From NCBI RefSeq assembly GCF_029690065.1, contig NZ_CP121463.1, positions 1,612,001 through 1,676,000 on the forward strand: 64,000 bases of DNA, read 5' to 3'. Below the pieces are notes generated by a model. The model had not been told where the DNA came from. It searched no databases and saw only the letters and a program-made list of their open reading frames with translations. The DNA is from Arthrobacter sp. Y-9. Its GTDB lineage: Bacteria; Actinomycetota; Actinomycetes; Actinomycetales; Micrococcaceae. The stretch's first letter is position 1; the number at the start of each line of letters is the position of its first letter. Shown here in pieces: positions 38,423 to 45,232 of this stretch. A program made the translations under genes and the position numbers.

Positions 38423-40432
38423 GTGTCAGAAGCCCAACAGATCACCCTCAGAGTCGACGGAGACGAGACCCAGGTGACCACGGGCACCACTGGCGCGGAG
38501 TTGTTCTTCGATCGCCGTGACGTCGTGGTCATGCGTGTCGACGGTGTGCTGAAGGACCTGGACCAGCTCCTGGAGGCCGGCGCCGAGATCGAGTCCGTCA
38601 CCATCGACTCCCCGGACGGCCTGAACGTCCTCCGCCACTCCACCGCGCACGTCATGGCCCAGGCCGTGCAGCAGCTGCGCCCGGATGCCAAGCTCGGCAT
38701 CGGCCCGTACATCAAGGACGGCTTCTACTTCGACTTCGACGTCGCCGAGCCCTTCACCCCCGAGGACCTCAAGGCCCTCGAGAAGATGATGCTCAAGATC
38801 GTCAACCAGAACCAGAAGTTCGTGCGTCGCGTGGTCTCCCCGGAGGAGGCGCGTGAGGCGATGGCCGGCGAGCCGTACAAGCTCGAACTGCTCGGCAAGG
38901 CGGACTCGGCCGACGAGGCCGGAGAGGGCGTCAACGTCGAGGTCGGCGCCGGGGACATCACGATCTACGACAACGTGGACCGCAAGAGCGGCGACGTCGT
39001 CTGGTGCGATCTCTGCCGCGGCCCGCACCTGCCCAATACCAAGCTGATCTCCAACGCCTTCGCGCTGACCCGTTCCTCGGCCGCCTACTGGCTGGGCGAC
39101 CAGAACAACAAGCCGCTGCAGCGCATCTACGGCACCGCGTGGCCCACCAAGGAAGCCCTCAAGGAGTACCAGGAGCGCCTGGCCGAGGCGGAACGCCGCG
39201 ATCACCGCAAGCTCGGCGTCGAACTGGACCTCTTCTCCTTCCCGGACGAGCTGGGCTCCGGCCTGCCGGTGTTCCACCCCAAGGGCGGCATCATCCGCAA
39301 GGCCATGGAGGACTACTCCCGTCAGCGGCACGTGGAGGCCGACTACGAGTTCGTCTACACCCCGCACATCACCAAGGGTCACCTGTACGAGGTCTCGGGC
39401 CACCTGGACTGGTACAAGGACGGCATGTTCCCCGCGATGCACGTCGATGCGGAGTTCAACGAGGACGGCACCGTGCGCAAGCCGGGCCAGGATTACTACC
39501 TCAAGCCCATGAACTGCCCCATGCACAACCTGATCTTCCGCTCCCGCGGACGGTCCTACCGCGAGCTCCCGCTGCGGCTCTTCGAGTTCGGCTCGGTGTA
39601 CCGCTACGAGAAGTCCGGCGTGGTGCACGGCCTGACCCGCGTCCGTGGCATGACTCAGGACGACGCCCACATCTACTGCACCAAGGAGCAGATGAAGGAC
39701 GAGCTGACCAGCACGCTCAACTTCGTGCTCGGGCTGCTCAAGGACTACGGCCTGGACGACTTCTACCTGGAACTGTCCACCAAGGACCCGGAGAAGTACG
39801 TCGGCAGCGACGAGGTGTGGGAGGAAGCCACCCGCACCCTCGCCGAGGTGGCGGAGGCGTCCGGGCTGGAGCTCGTCCCGGATCCGGGTGGAGCGGCGTT
39901 CTACGGTCCCAAGATCTCCGTGCAGGCCAAGGACGCCCTGGGACGCACCTGGCAGATGTCCACGATCCAGCTGGACTTCAACCTGCCGGAGCGTTTCGAG
40001 CTCGAGTACCAGGCCGCGGACGGCTCCCGTCAGCGTCCCGTGATGATCCACCGGGCGCTCTTCGGTTCGGTCGAACGCTTCATGGGTGTCCTGACCGAGC
40101 ACTACGCCGGGGCGTTCCCGGCGTGGCTCGCGCCGGTTCAGGTCGTGGCGATCCCGGTCGCCGAGGCGTTCAACGACTACCTCTATGAGGTGGCGGCGAA
40201 GCTCAAGAAGGCCGGCATCCGGGTGGAGGTGGACGCGTCCAGCGACCGCTTCCCGAAGAAGATCCGCACCGCCAGCAAGGACAAGGTGCCCTTCGTCCTG
40301 ATCGCCGGTGGCGAGGATGCCGAGAACGGAGCGGTGTCCTTCCGCTTCCGTGACGGCAGCCAGGACAACGGGGTGCCGGTCGAGGAAGCCGTGCAGCGGA
40401 TCGTCGACGCCGTGAAGAACAGGACCCTCTAG
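38423..40432 (+). CDS. thrS: Threonyl-tRNA synthetase
   Basis: Class II synthetase charging tRNA-Thr. The 669 residues have an N-terminal TGS domain (1-62), the editing domain with [10 protein letters not shown] near 72 and the [12 protein letters not shown] motif near 196, the catalytic core with zinc ligand Cys in [10 protein letters not shown] near 363, motif 2 [14 protein letters not shown] near 412 and motif 3 [15 protein letters not shown] near 540, and an anticodon domain near 570-665. GTG 38423 has CAGGAGA upstream. First gene of thrS-HIT-pgsA. Confidence 0.97.
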   Translation: MSEAQQITLRVDGDETQVTTGTTGAELFFDRRDVVVMRVDGVLKDLDQLLEAGAEIESVTIDSPDGLNVLRHSTAHVMAQAVQQLRPDAKLGIGPYIKDGFYFDFDVAEPFTPEDLKALEKMMLKIVNQNQKFVRRVVSPEEAREAMAGEPYKLELLGKADSADEAGEGVNVEVGAGDITIYDNVDRKSGDVVWCDLCRGPHLPNTKLISNAFALTRSSAAYWLGDQNNKPLQRIYGTAWPTKEALKEYQERLAEAERRDHRKLGVELDLFSFPDELGSGLPVFHPKGGIIRKAMEDYSRQRHVEADYEFVYTPHITKGHLYEVSGHLDWYKDGMFPAMHVDAEFNEDGTVRKPGQDYYLKPMNCPMHNLIFRSRGRSYRELPLRLFEFGSVYRYEKSGVVHGLTRVRGMTQDDAHIYCTKEQMKDELTSTLNFVLGLLKDYGLDDFYLELSTKDPEKYVGSDEVWEEATRTLAEVAEASGLELVPDPGGAAFYGPKISVQAKDALGRTWQMSTIQLDFNLPERFELEYQAADGSRQRPVMIHRALFGSVERFMGVLTEHYAGAFPAWLAPVQVVAIPVAEAFNDYLYEVAAKLKKAGIRVEVDASSDRFPKKIRTASKDKVPFVLIAGGEDAENGAVSFRFRDGSQDNGVPVEEAVQRIVDAVKNRTL

Positions 40433-40434
40433 GC

Positions 40435-41079
40435 ATGACGGAACCCACAGGCGCTGCGGAGACCTCCGGGACGGGCGCGACCTCAGATGACGCCGTGACC
40501 GACGATTTCCAGCTCCCCGGCGTCCCGGACGCCTTCCAGCGCCTGTGGACCCCTCATCGGATGGCCTACATCAAGGGTGGTCAGGAACAGTACGACCACC
40601 CGGATTCCTGCCCGTTCTGCGTGGCGCCGGGCCGTTCCGATGAGCAATCGCTCATCGTGCACCGGGGGAGGCTCTGCTACGTCATCCTCAACTTGTACCC
40701 GTACAACCCCGGGCACGCCCTCATCTGCCCGTACCGCCACGTGTCCTACTACACGGACCTGACGGAGGAGGAGACCGCCGAATTCTCGGCTCTCACCCAG
40801 ACCACCATCCGCGTGCTGCAGAAGGTGTCCCGTCCGGGCGGCTTCAACATCGGCATGAACCAGGGCAAGGTGGGCGGCGCCGGGATCTCCGAGCACCTTC
40901 ACCAGCACGTGGTGCCGCGCTGGGGCGGCGACGGCAACTTCCTGCCGATCATCGCGCAGACGAAGGCGATCACGCAGACCCTGGGCGAGGTCCGGGAGCT
41001 GCTCGCCGAGGGCTGGCCGGCGGACGACGACGGCGACGTGGCGGGTGCCGCACACACCGCAGCGGCAGGGGACCTCTGA
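40435..41079 (+). CDS. HIT-family hydrolase/Ap4A phosphorylase-like
   Basis: Histidine-triad nucleotide hydrolase or transferase, resembling mycobacterial Ap4A phosphorylases encoded at the same place (after thrS). The 214 residues carry a zinc-type CPFC motif near 60, NLYPYNPGHALICPYRH near 84 and the histidine triad EHLHQHVVPRW near 155. N- and C-terminal ends are low-complexity. ATG 40435 begins two bases after the thrS stop with no separate ribosome site, so it is probably coupled. pgsA follows four bases later. Confidence 0.9.
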   Translation: MTEPTGAAETSGTGATSDDAVTDDFQLPGVPDAFQRLWTPHRMAYIKGGQEQYDHPDSCPFCVAPGRSDEQSLIVHRGRLCYVILNLYPYNPGHALICPYRHVSYYTDLTEEETAEFSALTQTTIRVLQKVSRPGGFNIGMNQGKVGGAGISEHLHQHVVPRWGGDGNFLPIIAQTKAITQTLGEVRELLAEGWPADDDGDVAGAAHTAAAGDL

Positions 41080-41083
41080 GCCC

Positions 41084-41695
41084 ATGCTCAATCGTTTCGC
41101 GCGCACCTTCTTCACGCGCCTGTTCACCCCTCTGGCCAAGGCCCTGCTCAAGGCCGGGGTGAGTCCGGACGCCGTGACGGTGACCGGCACGCTCGGCGCC
41201 GTCGTCTCCGCGCTCATCCTCTACCCGCAGGGGCAGCTCTTCTGGGGCACCGTGGCGATCACGGTGTTCATCTTCTCGGACGTGGTGGACGGCATCATGG
41301 CGCGCCTGTCCGGCCGCCACGGCCTGTGGGGCAACTTCCTCGACTCGACGCTGGACCGCGTGGTGGACGGGGTGCTGTTCTCCACGGTCGCGTTCTGGTA
41401 CTTCACCGGGGGGAACGACCCGGTCATCGCGACGGCCTCCCTGGCATGCCTGGTCCTCGGCATGCTCGTGTCCTATGCGCGGGCGAAGGCCGAAGCACTG
41501 GGCTTCGAGTGCAATGTGGGCATCGCGGAACGTGCGGAACGGCTGGTCGCCCTCCTGGTCATGACCGGTCTCACCGGGCTCGGCCTGCCGTCGGTGGTCC
41601 TGCTGGTGACGCTCGTCCTGCTCGCGCTGGCATCGCTCTTCACGATCGGGCAGCGCGTCGAGACCGTCCGGCGTCAGGCGGCCGCCGTCCGCTGA
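41084..41695 (+). CDS. pgsA: CDP-alcohol phosphatidyltransferase, likely phosphatidylinositol-phosphate synthase
   Basis: Membrane enzyme joining CDP-diacylglycerol with an alcohol; by synteny with Mycobacterium it is probably the PI-phosphate synthase. ATG 41084 (MLNRFARTFFTRLFTPL). The 203 residues hold the family motif D-G-x2-A-R-x8-G-x3-D-x3-D: DVVDGIMARLSG near 66, then GNFLDSTLDRVVDG. About six hydrophobic helices. The acyltransferase and pimA genes that follow in mycobacteria are absent. Confidence 0.9.
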   Translation: MLNRFARTFFTRLFTPLAKALLKAGVSPDAVTVTGTLGAVVSALILYPQGQLFWGTVAITVFIFSDVVDGIMARLSGRHGLWGNFLDSTLDRVVDGVLFSTVAFWYFTGGNDPVIATASLACLVLGMLVSYARAKAEALGFECNVGIAERAERLVALLVMTGLTGLGLPSVVLLVTLVLLALASLFTIGQRVETVRRQAAAVR

Positions 41696-41713
41696 CGGGG
41701 GAGCAGACACCGC

Positions 41714-41752
41714 CGAAGCCTCGGCCTGGGAGTGACCCGGGCTGAGGCTTCG
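41714..41752 (+). terminator. Terminator of thrS-HIT-pgsA
   Basis: A 17-bp stem CGAAGCCTCGGCCTGGG / CCCGGGCTGAGGCTTCG with two G-U pairs and an AGTGA loop, then CTTGTCTGTT. Confidence 0.75.
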
Positions 41753-41805
41753 CTTGTCTGTTACGCGGGCGCGCCTCACGGGCGGTGCCGCCGTCGGACA
41801 GCTAT

Positions 41806-41811
41806 TAGACT
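41806..41811 (+). promoter_or_regulatory. Candidate -10 of pdxS
   Basis: TAGACT, same form as before thrS. The roughly 95-nt leader contains a GGCGGC/GCCGCC hairpin (near 41820-41838). No known riboswitch was recognised. Confidence 0.4.
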
Positions 41812-41911
41812 TGTCGGCAGGCGGCGTTCTGCCGCCGGTCGGGTGACACTGCGTGAGTTTGGCCGCGTGTGCCTGGCGTACGCCATTTTCTGACACCCAT
41901 AGGGGTTTTTT

Positions 41912-42856
41912 GTGTCTACAGCTGAACTGAACGGCGAGAACACCAACGGCAATGCCGCCGATGCGCAGCAGCGAGTCGTCACCGGCAGCAGCCGCGTCAA
42001 GCGGGGCATGGCCGACATGCTGAAGGGCGGCGTCATCATGGACGTCGTCAACGTCGAGCAGGCCCGGATCGCCGAGGATGCCGGCGCCGTGGCCGTCATG
42101 GCGCTCGAGCGCGTCCCCGCGGACATCCGCGCTCAGGGCGGCGTCTCCCGCATGTCCGACCCTGACATGATCGACCAGATCATCGAGGCCGTGTCCATCC
42201 CGGTCATGGCGAAGGCCCGCATCGGCCACTTCGTGGAGGCCCAGGTCCTGCAGTCCCTCGGCGTCGACTACATCGACGAGTCCGAGGTCCTCACCCCGGC
42301 CGACTACGTCAACCACATCGACAAGTGGGACTTCGACGTCCCCTTCGTCTGTGGCGCCACCAACCTCGGTGAGGCCCTGCGCCGCATCAACGAGGGCGCG
42401 GCCATGATCCGTTCCAAGGGCGAGGCCGGCACCGGCGACGTCTCCAACGCCACGGGTCACATGCGCAAGATCCGCTCCGAGATCGCCAAGCTCTCGGCCC
42501 TGCCCGAGGACGAGCTGTACGTGGCCGCCAAGGAACTGCAGGCCCCGTACGAACTGGTCAAGGAGGTCGCGGCCACCGGCAAGCTGCCCGTGGTCCTCTT
42601 CACCGCCGGCGGCATCGCCACCCCGGCGGACGCCGCCATGATGATGCAGCTCGGCGCCGACGGCGTGTTCGTGGGCTCCGGCATCTTCAAGTCCGGCAAC
42701 CCGGCCCAGCGTGCCGCCGCCGTGGTCAAGGCCACCACCTTCTATGACGACGCCGAGGTCATCGCGAAGGTCTCCCGTGGTCTCGGCGAGGCCATGGTCG
42801 GCATCAACGTCGACGAGCCGGCGCGCTCCATCCAGTTCGCTGAGCGCGGCTGGTAA
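41912..42856 (+). CDS. pdxS: Pyridoxal 5'-phosphate synthase, lyase subunit PdxS
   Basis: Synthase subunit of deoxyxylulose-5-phosphate-independent PLP synthesis; it joins ribose-5-phosphate, glyceraldehyde-3-phosphate and ammonia from PdxT. The 314 residues have a variable 25-residue N-terminus, then [17 protein letters not shown], the imine-forming Lys101 in [27 protein letters not shown], and [17 protein letters not shown] 41912 follows AGGGG. Unusually, pdxT lies 8.5 kb away, and the last 18 codons plus stop recur at 44377-44437, so this 3' end may have been supplied by an insertion. Confidence 0.97.
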   Translation: MSTAELNGENTNGNAADAQQRVVTGSSRVKRGMADMLKGGVIMDVVNVEQARIAEDAGAVAVMALERVPADIRAQGGVSRMSDPDMIDQIIEAVSIPVMAKARIGHFVEAQVLQSLGVDYIDESEVLTPADYVNHIDKWDFDVPFVCGATNLGEALRRINEGAAMIRSKGEAGTGDVSNATGHMRKIRSEIAKLSALPEDELYVAAKELQAPYELVKEVAATGKLPVVLFTAGGIATPADAAMMMQLGADGVFVGSGIFKSGNPAQRAAAVVKATTFYDDAEVIAKVSRGLGEAMVGINVDEPARSIQFAERGW

Positions 42857-42859
42857 GCC
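42799..42859 (+). repeat. Direct repeat, left copy (3' end of pdxS)
   Basis: A 61-bp segment encoding [18 protein letters not shown] and stop. It is identical to 44377-44437 except for T/C at 42841 (synonymous Ala codon) and the last stop base (TAA versus TAG). The spacing is 1578 bp. It could be an attachment-type repeat left by insertion. Confidence 0.9.
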
Positions 42860-42878
42860 ACATAAATGAGGGCTTTCG

Positions 42879-42912
42879 GGTCCGTGCCGCCGCTGGTTTG
42901 GTGGCACGGACC
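42879..42912 (+). terminator. Hairpin after pdxS
   Basis: GGTCCGTGCC and GGCACGGACC form perfect 10-bp arms with a 14-base loop and no T tract. A weaker terminator than the one following the right repeat copy. Confidence 0.5.
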
Positions 42913-43041
42913 TGAAGTCTTGCCGTGGTCTAAGGTGCATTCCCAGCTGGGCCTTTCTGCCTGCCTTCAGCAGCTCCAGAATTCGGTATGACGGTAGTGG
43001 AAGGCCGGGCTGGGCACGGGTGGGCCGGAAGAACCCTCATT

Positions 43042-43063
43042 GCGGATGCGGATGCGGATGCGG
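43042..43063 (+). repeat. GCGGAT microsatellite
   Basis: Three perfect GCGGAT units plus GCGG. It is in the non-coding left part of the inserted segment (42860-43154), which otherwise shows no gene. Confidence 0.8.
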
Positions 43064-43110
43064 CTGACCCTGACGCGCAAGGTCCTGCGCGCAAGGTGAG
43101 TCATTATTCA

Positions 43111-43149
43111 GGAAGGGTGCCTTCGCCAGTTGGTGGAGGCACCCTTTCC
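43111..43149 (-). terminator. Terminator of the minus-strand ORF in the insert
   Basis: GGAAGGGTGCCT and AGGCACCCTTTCC pair with one bulged A. It lies six bases beyond the stop of the 43155-43511 ORF on the minus strand, supporting that ORF as a real gene. Confidence 0.5.
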
Positions 43150-43154
43150 GGTGT

Positions 43155-43511
43155 TCAGGGATGAGCGCGGGTAGGGGAGCGCGGCGGGCCCTCCTTCAAA
43201 TGAGGAGTCGATCGAGAAGGTCTGCCTGCTTGCCGACTCGCGCTTGACGGGGATTTGCACCGTCGACCCCGCCCAGATTGGCTGTCCGCGATGGTCGCTT
43301 CATCTTCAAGCATCAGCATGGCGGCCCCCTCTAATGAGTCACCGAGGGCTCGGTGGATGAGATATGGCAGATGGATGCCGGCGAGCATCGTATGTATGAG
43401 GACAACTCGATGCTGTGCCCGGGCGATGAAGCGTTCAGCGAGGTGGTCTGCCGAACGGACAGGGGTATCGTTCGGGCTCGGCTCCGCAGGACCAGACACC
43501 TCAGATGCCAC
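43155..43511 (-). CDS. Hypothetical protein, unrecognised (inserted segment)
   Basis: I do not recognise this protein. The 118-residue frame from GTG 43511 has a protein-like central part (HLAERFIARAQHRVV, then MLAGIHLPYLIHRALGDSL, GAAMLMLEDEATIADSQ) and a basic, Pro/Ser-rich tail that looks less natural, so it could be truncated or frame-shifted. Third-position GC is visibly lower than in the core genes, fitting transferred DNA. No signal peptide or clear membrane helix. A hairpin follows its stop. It is divergent from the SUFU gene. The start is uncertain: AGGAGG lies too far upstream. Confidence 0.4.
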   Translation of the reverse strand: MASEVSGPAEPSPNDTPVRSADHLAERFIARAQHRVVLIHTMLAGIHLPYLIHRALGDSLEGAAMLMLEDEATIADSQSGRGRRCKSPSSASRQAGRPSRSTPHLKEGPPRSPTRAHP

Positions 43512-43633
43512 CTGTTTTTCCAGCAGACCTCCTCACTCCGAAATGCCTGGCACACTCTCACTACTGGCAGAGCCAGCTAAACATCCTGCAGCAAACGGTC
43601 CCTCCGAGGAGGTGCCAAATCGCGGCAATGAGT

Positions 43634-43639
43634 TAGGCT
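43634..43639 (+). promoter_or_regulatory. -10 element of the SUFU gene, probable leaderless start
   Basis: TAGGCT, N6, GTG 43646; no Shine-Dalgarno. Confidence 0.45.
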
Positions 43640-43645
43640 GACGGC

Positions 43646-44215
43646 GTGGCCACACGAGTCGAGAGATTTCTCGCCCACCTTGACCGGCTGAGTGGCGGGG
43701 TCGAACCGCGTTTCTTCCCCGTCGAATCGACCCGTCCGGGTCTGCCGGGGGTAACCGTCATCGTCTACGACGACGTGCCTAGCCCTGGCATGATCACCGC
43801 GGTCACGTACGGTGTCAGCCTTGCAGACCATCCCACTTGGCGGTTCGGCAAGCCCGAGCTGTGCATCAGTGTGACCTCGGAGGACCTCAGCTGGGCGTTG
43901 GCCCTCGGGCATATCGCAGAGGTACAGCGCGGTGACAACCCGTTCCATTACGGGGACACGATCAACTTCCGGGAGAGCATCGACCGGGGCTCAGACATGA
44001 CCTCGTTTGTAATCTTTGCACCCGCGGTCCTCGACAGGGCCGACTACACGGGAATCGACGTGGGCGAATCTCGCCCGGTTAACATCTGCGGACTGTACCC
44101 GATTCACGATGCAGAACGCCGCTACATTCTCAGCCATGGGCTCGAGGCCTTCTGGAAGCTTGGCTGGGACCCCTATGACGTCAAGCGACGTTCTGCCGTC
44201 AGAGGCACGTCGTAA
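43646..44215 (+). CDS. Suppressor-of-fused (SUFU) domain protein, possible orphan immunity protein
   Basis: The 189 residues resemble the bacterial SUFU domain: VERFLAHLDRLSG at the N-terminus, PGVTVIVYDDVPSPGMITAVTYGVS near 30-55, ELCISVTSEDLSWALALGHIAEV near 75, FVIFAPAVLD near 118 and ICGLYPIHDAERRYILSHGLEAFW near 145-170. Bacterial SUFU proteins are frequent as immunity proteins in polymorphic toxin loci. No toxin gene adjoins, so this may be an orphan. GTG 43646 has no ribosome site; TAGGCT six bases upstream suggests a leaderless mRNA. Codon use is less GC-biased than neighbours. It lies within the segment bracketed by pdxS 3' repeats. Confidence 0.75.
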   Translation: MATRVERFLAHLDRLSGGVEPRFFPVESTRPGLPGVTVIVYDDVPSPGMITAVTYGVSLADHPTWRFGKPELCISVTSEDLSWALALGHIAEVQRGDNPFHYGDTINFRESIDRGSDMTSFVIFAPAVLDRADYTGIDVGESRPVNICGLYPIHDAERRYILSHGLEAFWKLGWDPYDVKRRSAVRGTS

Positions 44216-44376
44216 CTGGCATGCACAGAGATTGGTGAGGCGGGAGTTGGGCCTCCAGCTCCTGGGTTCACGCGGTGGGCTTCGGGAGTGAGTAGTCACA
44301 GCGGGAAGTTGAACGCTAAGGCTCGCCTTGATTTTGGGACCGAAGACGAGCCCGTGCGAGCGAGCATTTTGGACCA

Positions 44377-44437
44377 CGGCATCAACGTCGACGAGCCGGC
44401 GCGCTCCATCCAGTTCGCCGAGCGCGGCTGGTAGGCC
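44377..44437 (+). repeat. Direct repeat, right copy: displaced pdxS 3' end
   Basis: The same 18 pdxS codons plus TAG, with no gene body in front: the upstream bases (44216-44376) do not continue pdxS. It is followed 28 bp later by a strong terminator, which suggests this is the ancestral pdxS end and that 42860-44376 was inserted. The stretch 44216-44376 contains no gene I can support. Confidence 0.9.
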
Positions 44438-44464
44438 GCAACGCTGACGGGCAGCGCTGTTGCA

Positions 44465-44515
44465 CGACGGCGGCCGGTCGCCTTCGCAGGAAGGTGACCG
44501 GCCGCCGTCGTTTCA
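44465..44515 (+). terminator. Strong terminator after the displaced pdxS end
   Basis: A 22-bp stem (ACGACGGCGGCCGGTCGCCT.. and complement, one G-U pair) with a GCAG loop, followed by TTTC. The gap beyond it to 44689 shows only a twice-occurring ATCGACCGGA (44539 and 44569) and no gene. Confidence 0.85.
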
Positions 44516-44689
44516 TCGGCTGCTCCACAGATGTCGTGATCGACCGGAAAATCGACACTTACGGAGCAATCGACCGGATCCGCCACCCACTCTCGATGGA
44601 ATGTAACTCCACGGCCGCTGTTGTGACGACGTGAACCGCTTCACGGCGCATCAGGGCTTCATCTGGCGGGTGGTCTGACGGTTCGTCGA

Positions 44690-44695
44690 TAAGGT
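44690..44695 (+). promoter_or_regulatory. -10 element of the DUF2306 gene, probable leaderless start
   Basis: TAAGGT, N6, ATG 44702. The hexamer could also act as a weak AAGG ribosome site. Confidence 0.35.
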
Positions 44696-44701
44696 GGATG
44701 A

Positions 44702-45165
44702 ATGACCCTCGCCTGGACGCCGCTCATCATCCTGCATGTCGTCTGCGCCGGCTATGGCGTGGTGTTCGGGATCATTCAGCTGGGTCGCCGGAAGGGGGAC
44801 CGACCCCACCGGATTCTCGGCTGGATCTGGGTGATTGCGATGGCCCTCGCGATCGCGTCGTCGTTCGGCATCCTGACGATGACGGGGACCTTTGGAGTCC
44901 TCCACGGCCTCTCCCTCTTCACCGCCTGCACGGTGGCGCTGGGCGTGATCCAGGCACGTCGTGGGCGGATGTCATCACATCGGGCGTTCATGGCCGGGTC
45001 TTTTCTGGGGTTGATCGGAGCGCTGGTCGGAGTGCTCGCGGTGCCTACGCGCCGGGTCCCTCAGCTTGCAAACACGAGCCGTGGCTTCTCGTCTTCTTCA
45101 TCACGGTCCTCGCTGCATCAGCGGTGGTGACTGTTTTCGGCGTCGTGCGGTTCAACCGCCGATGA
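44702..45165 (+). pseudogene. DUF2306-type membrane protein, frameshifted
   Basis: A small membrane protein of the DUF2306 kind, function unknown. From ATG 44702 (MTLAWTPLIILHVVCAGYGV) four hydrophobic helices follow (about 5-25, 38-58, 66-84, 95-113) with the typical HRILGWIWV and MSSHRAFMAGSF motifs. After VPTRRVPQLANT the frame turns into Ser/Arg-rich sequence and stops at 45130. The other frame then continues with EPWLLVFFITVLAASAVVTV, a natural fifth helix, ending at 45165. One missing base near 45071-45078 explains both. It is either a broken gene or a sequencing error. Confidence 0.75.
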
Positions 45166-45174
45166 GCCAGACCT

Positions 45175-45225
45175 GGTTGCCGGGTGCTCGTCCGCGAGTC
45201 CCACGCTGACGCGCACCCGGCGACC
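45175..45225. terminator. Bidirectional hairpin between the DUF2306 gene and the M3 peptidase
   Basis: GGTTGCCGGGTGC and GCACCCGGCGACC form a 13-bp stem with one G-U pair and a long loop, between the two convergent stops. Confidence 0.6.
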
Positions 45226-45232
45226 GGTCACT

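Noticed and set aside
43042-43155. CRISPR-like array around the GCGGAT repeats
   Set aside because: The unit is only six bases with no spacers, and no cas genes are present.
44539-44578. ATCGACCGGA direct repeat as insertion-sequence ends
   Set aside because: The two 10-bp copies are in the same orientation, 30 bp apart, with no transposase or target duplication.
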